Translations under genes and position numbers: made by a program | Assembly: GCA_017623265.1 (NCBI GenBank) | Contig: JAGAPM010000182.1 | Span: forward strand, 1 to 5,582 | Source of the DNA: Lentisphaeria bacterium | GTDB taxonomy: Bacteria > Verrucomicrobiota > Lentisphaeria > Victivallales > UBA1829 | Length of the DNA: 5,582 bases | Direction of reading: 5' to 3' | Notes under the pieces: model-generated | What the model was told of the DNA's origin: nothing | Databases searched by the model: none | What the model saw: only the letters and a program-made list of their open reading frames with translations | Shown: positions 1 to 5,582 of the stretch, one piece after another | How positions within the stretch are numbered: the stretch's first letter is position 1 | How the letters are laid out: every line of letters begins with the position of its first letter

Positions 1-3
1 AAG

Positions 4-23
4 GACCGCCGTTCCGGGCGGTC
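4..23 (-). terminator. Putative Rho-independent terminator hairpin downstream of murE
   Basis: A perfect 7-bp inverted repeat pairs GACCGCC (4-10) with GGCGGTC (17-23) around the 6-nt loop GTTCCG. Read on the minus strand, the GC-rich stem is followed by CCTT and then the window ends, so any U-tract cannot be seen. It lies about 90 nt past the murE stop codon, where the purQ-murF-murE transcript would be expected to end. The terminator role is inferred from position and stem strength; without the U-tract it could equally be a processing or repeat hairpin. Confidence 0.4.
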
Positions 24-33
24 TGCAGCCGGC

Positions 34-57
34 GGTCCCCCTCTGCCAGGGGGGACC
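34..57. repeat. GC-rich inverted repeat, 8-bp stem
   Basis: GGTCCCCC (34-41) is perfectly complementary to GGGGGACC (50-57), with an 8-nt loop (TCTGCCAG). It sits between the murE stop and the putative terminator hairpin. The sequence CTCTGCC (41-47) recurs at 70-76 in the neighbouring hairpin, which suggests a small REP-like modular repeat and not an isolated terminator. No T-tract follows on either strand. Its function is unknown. Confidence 0.5.
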
Positions 58-63
58 AGCGTC

Positions 64-80
64 TCACGGCTCTGCCGTGA
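64..80. repeat. Short inverted repeat, 7-bp stem
   Basis: TCACGGC (64-70) pairs perfectly with GCCGTGA (74-80) around the tight loop TCT. It lies about 36 nt past the murE stop on the minus strand and shares the CTCTGCC word with the hairpin at 34-57. It may be part of a REP-like stem-loop cluster or protect the 3' end of the operon mRNA. No U-tract follows on either strand, so it is not a canonical terminator. Confidence 0.5.
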
Positions 81-115
81 TGCGCGCAGCCGCGCCCCCG
101 GCGCCGGCGCTGTTT

Positions 116-1600
116 TTACCGGCGTTTTTCGATGAACTTACGGACTTCCTCCCGGTCATCGAAGTGATGCTTGACGCCCATGATATCCTGATAGTCCTCG
201 TGACCTTTTCCGGCGATGAGGACGATATCGTCTTTTTCCGTCATTGCCAATGCTTTTGCGATTGCCTTTGTCCGGTCCGGCTCCACTTCATACGGTGCGC
301 CATCTGTGATACCGGGGAGAATATCGGCGATGATCTGAAGGGGATCTTCGGTGCGGGGGTTATCGCTGGTGATGATGGTGAAATTGCTGTTTTCTGTGGC
401 GGCTTTGCCCATGCGCGGGCGTTTCGTCCGGTCCCGGTCGCCGCCGCAGCCGAAGACGGTAATGAGTCGTGCATTTTCCGTTTTCAGGGCGTTCAAAGCT
501 GCGGTGACGCGCAGGAGAGCGTCGTCCGTATGTGCGTAATCAACGAAGGCGTGAGCGCCATTGGGCAGTGGAAAACTTTCCAGTCTGCCAGGGGCGGGGG
601 GAGCGGTTTCGGCGGCGCGGATCAAATCTTCTACAGTCAGCCCAACGGATTGGGCGGCGAGGAGGGCGCAGACGAGGTTGCAGACATTATGCAGCCCGGT
701 CAGACGGATCTTCAGCCCGTATGTTTTGTCGTCCAATATCATATCAAAAGTTGTACCGTTAGCGGACATGACCACGTTGCAGACAAAGCAATCCGCCGTT
801 TTTTCTTTGAAGGAGATACTTACCCGTTTTCTGCCGGCGAGTTCATCATAGAGGCGTTTTCCGTATTCATCATCCACATTGATGATGGCGGTCTGGTCCG
901 GTGCGGCAAAATCGGTAAAGAGCTTTTTCTTCGCCTGATAATAGGCTTCCATGGTGCCGTGATAGTCCAGATGATCGCCGGTCAGGTTGGTGAAGATGGC
1001 GCAGGCATATTTTGCGCTGCCGCTGCGGCTTTGCGCCAAACCGTGACTGGAACATTCCATTGCCACAAATTCCGCCCTGTTCTGCTGCAGCTGTTTGAAC
1101 AGTGCCTGCAGTGCGGCGGCGTCCGGCATGGTATTGACCGCAGGAGTCCGGGTTCCGTCACAAACATCATTGAAGACGGTGGTCAGCAGTCCGCATTTTC
1201 TTCCGCATGATGTCAGAAAGTGATGAGTCAGGATTGCGGTACTTGTTTTTCCGTTTGTGCCGGTGACTGCGAGAAGTCCGAGGCTGTCTGCCGGTTTTCC
1301 CTGCGCTTCGGCACAAAGGATGCCCCATGCAAGATAGGAATCGCTGACCCGGATCACTGCGATACTCTCCGGAGTTGTGCCCTGCCAGTCCCTGCTGATC
1401 ACGAGAGCGGCAGCTCCGGCATCGACTGCCTGAGTCAGATATTCATGACCGTCAAACTTTGTCCCTTTGATGGCGCAGAAGAGAGCGCCCGGCACGACTT
1501 TTGCCGTGTTGTTCGTTACCGTTGTGATCTCCGGGTCATCCTGACAGACTGTTTCGCAGACGATTCCGCTCAGCGCCCGGATCAGGTCTGCCAGCTTCAT
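116..1600 (-). CDS. murE: UDP-N-acetylmuramoyl-L-alanyl-D-glutamate--2,6-diaminopimelate ligase (MurE)
   Basis: This cytoplasmic Mur ligase uses ATP to add the third stem-peptide residue to UDP-MurNAc-L-Ala-D-Glu during peptidoglycan precursor synthesis. The 494-aa protein is full length for the family and has all three domains. The N-terminal UDP-binding domain (about 1-105) is followed by the central ATPase domain with P-loop TGTNGKTS (113-120), TGDHLDYHG (207-215) and YQAK, whose Lys224 matches the carbamylated lysine of E. coli MurE. The C-terminal domain carries GCGGDRDR (384-391), DNPR (413-416) and AGKGHEDYQ (463-471). DNPR is the known meso-diaminopimelate specificity motif, so a DAP-type wall is inferred. 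The DYAHT motif continues with Asp359 where E. coli has Pro. The ATG overlaps the murF stop by 4 bp (ATGA), and GGAG at 1609-1612 sits 8 nt upstream, supporting this start and translational coupling. Confidence 0.98.
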   Translation of the reverse strand: MKLADLIRALSGIVCETVCQDDPEITTVTNNTAKVVPGALFCAIKGTKFDGHEYLTQAVDAGAAALVISRDWQGTTPESIAVIRVSDSYLAWGILCAEAQGKPADSLGLLAVTGTNGKTSTAILTHHFLTSCGRKCGLLTTVFNDVCDGTRTPAVNTMPDAAALQALFKQLQQNRAEFVAMECSSHGLAQSRSGSAKYACAIFTNLTGDHLDYHGTMEAYYQAKKKLFTDFAAPDQTAIINVDDEYGKRLYDELAGRKRVSISFKEKTADCFVCNVVMSANGTTFDMILDDKTYGLKIRLTGLHNVCNLVCALLAAQSVGLTVEDLIRAAETAPPAPGRLESFPLPNGAHAFVDYAHTDDALLRVTAALNALKTENARLITVFGCGGDRDRTKRPRMGKAATENSNFTIITSDNPRTEDPLQIIADILPGITDGAPYEVEPDRTKAIAKALAMTEKDDIVLIAGKGHEDYQDIMGVKHHFDDREEVRKFIEKRR

Positions 1601-2985
1601 TCTTCCGGCTCCAGTTTTTCCATGCCGGTGCTGCGGGATGCCTTGAGGAACACCAGATCTCCCGGCTGAATGTGCTTATAAAAATCATCTTTTCCGTCGG
1701 TGGACTTGAGATAGCTTTCCACCGGTTCCATGCCGAGAGCGTCAGCCATTGCCAGCATTTCTTCGCCCACGGTGAACAAGCGCGCTTTCGGGAAAAGTTC
1801 CAGCACTTTGAGCAGGACCCGACGGTGTCCGATGGCTTTCCCTTCTCCCAGTTCTCCCATATCGCCAAGCGCCAGCACCAATTTTTCCGGATCGGCGAAT
1901 TCGGCAAGCCACTGAAGGGTTGCGCACATGCTGTCCGGGTTTGCATTGTAGGCATCATTGATCCATGTGGCGCCGTTCCGTTCGGTGATACGCATCCGCA
2001 TGCCGGGCAGGGTGGTCTTTGCGATCCCTGTGGCGATGGTATCGAAGGGGATGCCGAGGCTGTCTGCCAGTGCGGCGGCACCGGCGGCGTTGCAAGCCTG
2101 ATGCGCACCGGGGATGCCCCACTGGATCGTGGCAGTTTCACCGGTGGCGCGCTTGGACAGACGGAATGAGCTGCCCCGGAGGTTTCCGCCAAGATATTCC
2201 GCAAAGAAATCACAATTGCTTCCGGTTCCGAAGGTGATGATTTCATTCATTCCGGCAGCGGCTTGTCGCATGATGTCTTCACCTGCAGCTCCGGAGGGGA
2301 TCACGGCACTCTTCATGCCGTCCGTGAAAATGTGTGATTTTTCCTGTGCCACGCCTTCCAGCGACCCCAGATATTCCAGATGGCAGTTGCCGATGGAAAC
2401 GATCCTGGCACTCTCCGGTTCCGCACAGCGGCGCAGCGGTTCGATCTCACCATGATGATTGGTTCCCATCTCAATGATGGCGGCTTTATGATTCTTGTTC
2501 AGTCTCAATAGATTGCGCGGGACACCGATCTGGTTATTGGTATTCCCTTCCGTTGCAAGGACCTGTTCTTTGCCGTACGCTTCTTCCAGAATGGCGCGGA
2601 CCGTTTCCTTGGTGCTGGTCTTTCCGCATGATCCGGTGAGCGCCAGCAGCTTCAGATCCGGAAAGCGATTCCGGTGCAGCCGTGCCAGCGCCTGATAGGC
2701 GAGAACCGTATCCGCCACCAGCACTGCCCGTGCGCCTTCCGGCAGGAGATGCTGTTTCACTGCTTCAACACAAAGCAGCTTTGCGCCGTTTTCAAGGGCT
2801 TTCGGGAGAAAATTGTGTGCGTCAAACGACTCACCGGTGAAAGCGATAAAGAGGGAATCCGCCACCTGTTCACGGGTGTCGGTCGAAATGGCGCAGATCG
2901 TTTCAGCGCCGTTGAAATTGCCGATCCATTCGGCACCGGGCAGGGCGGAACGGATCTCCTCAAAGGTGAAAGTGACTTGATCCAC
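1597..2985 (-). CDS. murF: UDP-N-acetylmuramoyl-tripeptide--D-alanyl-D-alanine ligase (MurF)
   Basis: MurF uses ATP to join D-Ala-D-Ala to UDP-MurNAc-tripeptide, the last cytoplasmic step before transfer to the lipid carrier. The 462-aa length is normal. Visible motifs are STDTRE (34-39) in the substrate-binding N-terminal domain, P-loop TGSCGKTSTKE (117-127), NTNNQIGVP (148-156), EMGTNHHGEIEPL (172-184), NDAYNANPDSM (343-353), ALGDMGELGE (372-381) and the C-terminal LKASRSTGMEKL (447-458). Cys120 in the P-loop replaces the more usual Asn or Ser. The start codon is GTG, chosen because a strong GGAGG (2994-2998) lies 8 nt upstream and the N-terminus aligns with the family. It begins 24 bp after the purQ stop and overlaps murE by 4 bp, so it is the middle gene of a tight operon. 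The order murF-murE is opposite to the usual dcw order. Confidence 0.97.
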   Translation of the reverse strand: MDQVTFTFEEIRSALPGAEWIGNFNGAETICAISTDTREQVADSLFIAFTGESFDAHNFLPKALENGAKLLCVEAVKQHLLPEGARAVLVADTVLAYQALARLHRNRFPDLKLLALTGSCGKTSTKETVRAILEEAYGKEQVLATEGNTNNQIGVPRNLLRLNKNHKAAIIEMGTNHHGEIEPLRRCAEPESARIVSIGNCHLEYLGSLEGVAQEKSHIFTDGMKSAVIPSGAAGEDIMRQAAAGMNEIITFGTGSNCDFFAEYLGGNLRGSSFRLSKRATGETATIQWGIPGAHQACNAAGAAALADSLGIPFDTIATGIAKTTLPGMRMRITERNGATWINDAYNANPDSMCATLQWLAEFADPEKLVLALGDMGELGEGKAIGHRRVLLKVLELFPKARLFTVGEEMLAMADALGMEPVESYLKSTDGKDDFYKHIQPGDLVFLKASRSTGMEKLEPEE

Positions 2986-2993
2986 CGTTCAGC

Positions 2994-2998
2994 CCTCC
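2994..2998 (-). promoter_or_regulatory. Shine-Dalgarno for murF (decides a GTG start)
   Basis: The minus strand reads CCGGAGGGCTGAACG directly before GTG GAT CAA. GGAGG at 8 nt spacing is the strongest ribosome binding site in the operon and supports the GTG at 2985 as the murF start. It lies within the 24-bp purQ-murF gap, so murF can be translated independently of purQ from a shared mRNA. Confidence 0.8.
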
Positions 2999-3009
2999 GG
3001 TCTGTGTTG

Positions 3010-3822
3010 TCAACCGAGGTTTTCTGCGGCGAATGCCACGGCGTTTTCGAAGAAGATTCTTCCTTCGCCCCATTCGGGCAGTCTGCCTTCCAGCTTCTGA
3101 GTCTGCCAGTCCGGCGCATTGAAGGGGGAGAGGAATGCTTCGGGGTGGGGCATGAGACCGAAGATGCGTCCGGTTTCATCGCAGATCCCGGCGATATCGT
3201 TCAGAGATCCGTTGGGGTTTTCGGGGAAACCGTTGGGAGCGGAACCATCAGCAGAGCAGTAACGGACCGCCACGAGATTTTTTGCTTCGATTTCAGCCAG
3301 GACCGCTTCATCTGCCACAAATTTTCCTTCGCCGTGGCGGATGGGCAGGCGCACGGTTTCGATGCCCTTTGTGAACACGCAGGGGGATGCTGCATTGGCT
3401 TTGAGGGTGATCCAGTCATCCCGGAACACGCCGCAATCGTTGTTGGTCAGGGCAGCCTGCTGTTCCAGATACTTGCCGTTGAGAGCGGGAGCCAGTCCGA
3501 GACGGGTCAGAGTCTGGAAGCCGTTGCAGATACCGATGACCAGTTTTCCGGCAGCAACAAATTCCTTCAGTTCTTCCGCCAGACGGAACTTGATGCGGTT
3601 GGCAAAGACCGTGCCGGAACCGAGATGGTCGCCAAAGGAAAAACCGCCGATGAAAGCGAGGATGTGATATTCGCTGAGTTTATGGCTGCCGTTCAGCAGA
3701 TCGTTCAGATGCACCTGTTCAGCTGTTGCACCGCAGGAGGCAAAAGCCGCAGCCGTTTCTTTTTCGCAGTTCAGACCCACGCCGGTGATCACCAGCACTT
3801 TGACTTGGGAACGTTCCATCAT
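3010..3822 (-). CDS. purQ: Phosphoribosylformylglycinamidine synthase subunit PurQ (glutamine amidotransferase)
   Basis: This is a class I glutamine amidotransferase. It releases ammonia from glutamine and passes it to PurL, which converts FGAR to FGAM in de novo purine synthesis. Within 270 aa the protein shows ITGVGLNCEKE (12-22), GGFSFGDHLGSG (59-70), the nucleophile elbow GICNGFQ (97-103) with catalytic Cys99, HGEGKF (163-168), and LMPHPEA (223-229) with His226 and Glu228 of the triad. GxCNGxQ is characteristic of FGAM synthase glutaminases and distinguishes it from GuaA, CarA or HisH. It is longer than the roughly 227-aa Bacillus-type PurQ and closer to the C-terminal domain of fused PurL, but it has its own start and is not fused here. 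Two adjacent ATG codons (3822 and 3819) are possible starts, with GGAG at 3829-3832 lying 6 or 9 nt upstream. No purS or purL is visible. It heads the operon with murF and murE. Confidence 0.94.
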   Translation of the reverse strand: MMERSQVKVLVITGVGLNCEKETAAAFASCGATAEQVHLNDLLNGSHKLSEYHILAFIGGFSFGDHLGSGTVFANRIKFRLAEELKEFVAAGKLVIGICNGFQTLTRLGLAPALNGKYLEQQAALTNNDCGVFRDDWITLKANAASPCVFTKGIETVRLPIRHGEGKFVADEAVLAEIEAKNLVAVRYCSADGSAPNGFPENPNGSLNDIAGICDETGRIFGLMPHPEAFLSPFNAPDWQTQKLEGRLPEWGEGRIFFENAVAFAAENLG

Positions 3823-3855
3823 ATTTTTCTCCGGATTTACTGTGTTTCGTTAGAC

Positions 3856-3873
3856 TATCTATATTCATAGATA
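3856..3873. promoter_or_regulatory. Candidate operator: AT-rich palindrome at the purQ promoter
   Basis: TATCTAT (3856-3862) and ATAGATA (3867-3873) form a perfect 7-bp inverted repeat with the 4-nt spacer ATTC. It begins at the edge of the predicted purQ -10 hexamer and covers the expected transcription start near 3866, an ideal position for a repressor. It does not resemble the E. coli or Bacillus PurR sites. The stem is AT-rich with no following U-tract, so a DNA-binding site is more likely than a terminator. The regulator is unknown. Confidence 0.45.
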
Positions 3874-3901
3874 AGATACACCCGTAATCGGCTTTTTTCA
3901 A
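3873..3901 (-). promoter_or_regulatory. Predicted sigma70-type promoter for purQ-murF-murE
   Basis: On the minus strand TTGAAA (3901-3896) is separated by exactly 17 nt from TATCTT (3878-3873). These match the -35 and -10 consensus at 4 of 6 positions each. The predicted start near 3866 gives a leader of about 44 nt before the first purQ ATG. A/T tracts just upstream (3914-3919, 3927-3931) could act as an UP element. This is a visual prediction, and an AT-rich region offers other possible matches. Confidence 0.5.
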
Positions 3902-3983
3902 ATGCAGAGCGGATTTTTTATCTGTATTTTTCCGGTGGAGTAGATTTTTTTCGTTTTTCCATTCATCTGCCTGCCCAGCACCC

Positions 3984-4011
3984 TTGTTTTTTTCGATGGA
4001 ACTGCTATTGT
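3984..4011 (+). promoter_or_regulatory. Candidate promoter for the GH116 gene
   Basis: TTGTTT (3984-3989), a 16-nt spacer and TATTGT (4006-4011) make a weak sigma70-like match. The -10 is preceded by TGC (4003-4005), giving an extended TGn -10 that could offset the poor -35. A start near 4018 would leave a leader of about 34 nt. This is low-confidence pattern matching in an AT-rich region. Confidence 0.3.
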
Positions 4012-4038
4012 ATGTCAACACAAAATCATACAGAAAAC

Positions 4039-4044
4039 AAAGGA
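4039..4044 (+). promoter_or_regulatory. Shine-Dalgarno for the GH116 gene
   Basis: AAAGGA lies 7 nt (a run of seven T) upstream of the ATG at 4052. It fixes the start just before the conserved N-terminal PLGGIGAG motif. The ATG at 4012 is in a different frame and is not used for this protein. Confidence 0.7.
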
Positions 4045-4051
4045 TTTTTTT

Positions 4052-5582
4052 ATGCTTTACAACAAGGAAAAAACACAGGAGATCTCTTTCCCGCTCGGCG
4101 GGATTGGTGCCGGCTGTATCGGGCTTGCCGGAAACGGCAGATTGTGCGATTGGGAGATTTTCAATGAGGCGAATAAAAACTCCATCCTCGGCAGAACCCA
4201 TTTCTGCATCAGCAGCGGCGGAAAGTACCGGCTGCTTCAGGGGGACTGCTTTGAGCCGTACACCGGCAAGTACCGGCAGGGATCTGCCAACTCCTATTGG
4301 GGGTTTGGCTGGGGACCGGAATCCGACCTGCTGGCAGGTCTGCCCCACTTCCGCAATCATGCGTTCAATGGCACGTTCCCCGTGGCGGAAGTGACATTCT
4401 CCGGCGAGGAACAGGAGTTCCCCATTTCCGCTAAACTGACCGCATGGAGTCCTTTTGTTCCGGGGATGGACCGGGAATCATCGCTGCCCTGTGCCGTGCT
4501 GGAATATACCTTTGAAAATATCAGCGGCGAGGCTGTAGATGCAACGGCGGTCGGCGTGATCCAGAACCCGTGGAAAGAGGAAGGGCATGTGGATACGATC
4601 AGCTGCAGCGGTACCCGCCTGACGATGTCCGATGGCAAGGAAAATCAGCTTGTTCTGACACTGCTGGAAGATCCCGCCAATGTTTCCGGTCAGGCATACT
4701 GGTACCGGGGCGGCTGGTCCGATGCATTGGAAATGTATCTCAACGAATTGACCAGCGGTAAGCCCTTTCCGCCCCGGACGTACGGCGTGGATGAACAGCG
4801 CACCACCTGGAGCTGGGACAACGATCATGGCGATCTGGCAGCACATTTCACCCTGAATCCCGGAGAAAAACGGGTGGTGAAATTTCTGATCACGTGGAGT
4901 ATTCCCGAACGGACTGTAACGTGGAGTGACTGGGCGCTGGAAGAGGCGGACCGGCAGGGTGTTCCCCGCACATGGCGCAACTATTACGCAACACAGTGGA
5001 AGGACGCCAATGAATCTGCCGATGAACTGACCGCCCGTTTCGATGAACTGCGCAGCAAGACCATGCAGTTCCGGGATCTGCTCCATAATTCCACCCTTGA
5101 TCCCGCTATCATTGACGGTGCCTCCTCCTGTCTTTCCACCCTGAAAAGTCCCACCTGTCTCCGTCTGGAAGACGGCACCTTTTACGGCTGGGAAGGAACC
5201 GGTTCCCACTGGGGCAGCTGCGAAGGATCCTGTATTCATGTCTGGAACTACGCACAGGCGGCTGCGTTCCTGTTCCCTGCACTGGAACGGTCCATGCAGG
5301 AATCCCATCTGAAGTACAGCGTGGACAGCAACGATGCCGTTCATTTCCGGATCCAGCTTCCGCCGGGTATCAAGGCACAGACGGACTGGTTCCGGTCCTG
5401 CGCAGATGGTCAGTTCGGGATCATTATGAAGTGTTACCGGGACTGGAAGATCTGTGGCGACAACGGTTGGCTCAAGACCTGGTATCCCACCTTGAAACGG
5501 TTGATGCAATACGCATGGAGCGCAACCAATACCGATCAATGGGACCCGGAAAAGACCGGTCTGCTCGGAGGGCGTCAGCATC
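4052..5582 (+). CDS. Glycoside hydrolase family 116 protein (GBA2-like beta-glucosidase/glucosylceramidase type), 3'-truncated by the window
   Basis: The open frame runs from ATG 4052 to the window edge without a stop, giving 510 residues of a family usually about 800 aa long. The N-terminal domain (about 11-300) begins with FPLGGIGAGCIGL (13-25) and DWEIFNE (33-39), typical of the GH116 beta-sandwich domain. The catalytic alpha/alpha domain starts near 340 and shows FYGWEG (377-382), CEGSCIHVWNYAQA (390-403), ADGQFG (451-456), YRDWKICGD (462-470) and WDPEKTGLLGGRQH (497-510). Glu381 is the likely nucleophile by alignment with the EG motif of GBA2. The acid/base Asp is expected about four residues beyond the edge, in a QHxTxD-type motif. 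No signal peptide is seen, so the enzyme is probably cytoplasmic and acts on imported glycosides. Family members include beta-glucosidase, glucosylceramidase, beta-xylosidase and N-acetylglucosaminidase activities, so the substrate cannot be assigned. It is divergent from purQ across a 229-bp gap. Confidence 0.93.
   Translation, partial: MLYNKEKTQEISFPLGGIGAGCIGLAGNGRLCDWEIFNEANKNSILGRTHFCISSGGKYRLLQGDCFEPYTGKYRQGSANSYWGFGWGPESDLLAGLPHFRNHAFNGTFPVAEVTFSGEEQEFPISAKLTAWSPFVPGMDRESSLPCAVLEYTFENISGEAVDATAVGVIQNPWKEEGHVDTISCSGTRLTMSDGKENQLVLTLLEDPANVSGQAYWYRGGWSDALEMYLNELTSGKPFPPRTYGVDEQRTTWSWDNDHGDLAAHFTLNPGEKRVVKFLITWSIPERTVTWSDWALEEADRQGVPRTWRNYYATQWKDANESADELTARFDELRSKTMQFRDLLHNSTLDPAIIDGASSCLSTLKSPTCLRLEDGTFYGWEGTGSHWGSCEGSCIHVWNYAQAAAFLFPALERSMQESHLKYSVDSNDAVHFRIQLPPGIKAQTDWFRSCADGQFGIIMKCYRDWKICGDNGWLKTWYPTLKRLMQYAWSATNTDQWDPEKTGLLGGRQH

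Noticed and set aside
77..1210. 377-codon open frame on the plus strand opposite murE
   Set aside because: It is antisense to a clearly conserved murE, its translation is rich in Cys, Gly and Phe with no recognisable domain, and it has no convincing ribosome binding site. It is a codon-bias shadow.
2674..3870. 398-codon open frame on the plus strand opposite murF and purQ
   Set aside because: It spans two conserved antisense genes and their gap, and shows no family motif.
4022..4050. Possible hairpin AAAATC / GATTTT around the GH116 ribosome binding site
   Set aside because: The six-pair AT-rich stem is too weak to regard as a riboswitch or thermosensor.
3823..4051. Riboswitch (purine type) in the purQ leader
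   Set aside because: The predicted leader is only about 44 nt, too short for a purine aptamer, and no aptamer-like conserved core is visible.
4012..4170. Small upstream frame starting at ATG 4012, out of frame with the GH116 gene
   Set aside because: No ribosome binding site precedes it and it overlaps the conserved GH116 N-terminus, whose own start has a good AAAGGA.
3719..4360. 213-codon open frame on the minus strand spanning the purQ start, the divergent intergenic region and the GH116 start
   Set aside because: It overlaps two well-supported genes and both promoter candidates, and its translation shows no domain.
4478..5581. 367-codon open frame on the minus strand opposite the GH116 gene
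   Set aside because: The plus-strand frame carries consecutive GH116 motifs, while the minus-strand translation is unrecognisable and runs off the window edge.

Overview
This is a chromosomal housekeeping window from a moderately GC-rich bacterium. It holds three complete genes on the minus strand and one 3'-truncated gene on the plus strand. The minus-strand genes, in transcription order, are purQ (3822 to 3010), murF (2985 to 1597) and murE (1600 to 116). The plus-strand gene is a glycoside hydrolase family 116 (GH116) enzyme that starts at 4052 and runs off the right edge. No tRNA, rRNA, CRISPR array, transposase or phage gene is visible.

Layout: positions 1-115 are a gene-free, very GC-rich tail downstream of murE. 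It contains three perfect short inverted repeats, and the one at 4-23 is a plausible murE terminator. The purQ-murF gap is 24 bp, and murF and murE overlap by 4 bp (ATGA), so the three genes look like one operon. Positions 3823-4051 are an AT-rich divergent intergenic region. It contains a good sigma70-type promoter for purQ with a palindrome lying on its -10 and predicted start site, a weaker candidate promoter for the GH116 gene, and several T/A tracts.

Function: MurE adds the third residue of the peptidoglycan stem peptide, and its DNPR motif indicates meso-diaminopimelate. MurF then adds D-Ala-D-Ala to make UDP-MurNAc-pentapeptide, so the two catalyse consecutive steps, although their gene order is opposite to the usual murE-murF order. 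PurQ is the glutaminase subunit of FGAM synthase in purine synthesis; its partner PurL is not in the window. The GH116 protein has no signal peptide and is probably a cytoplasmic beta-glycosidase.

Taxonomy (inference): a meso-DAP wall, a mur pair outside a dcw cluster, a long (270 aa) PurQ, a DYAHTDDAL variant in MurE and a bacterial GH116 fit the PVC superphylum, perhaps a Lentisphaeria/Victivallales-like gut bacterium. This is from memory of the families and is only moderately secure.
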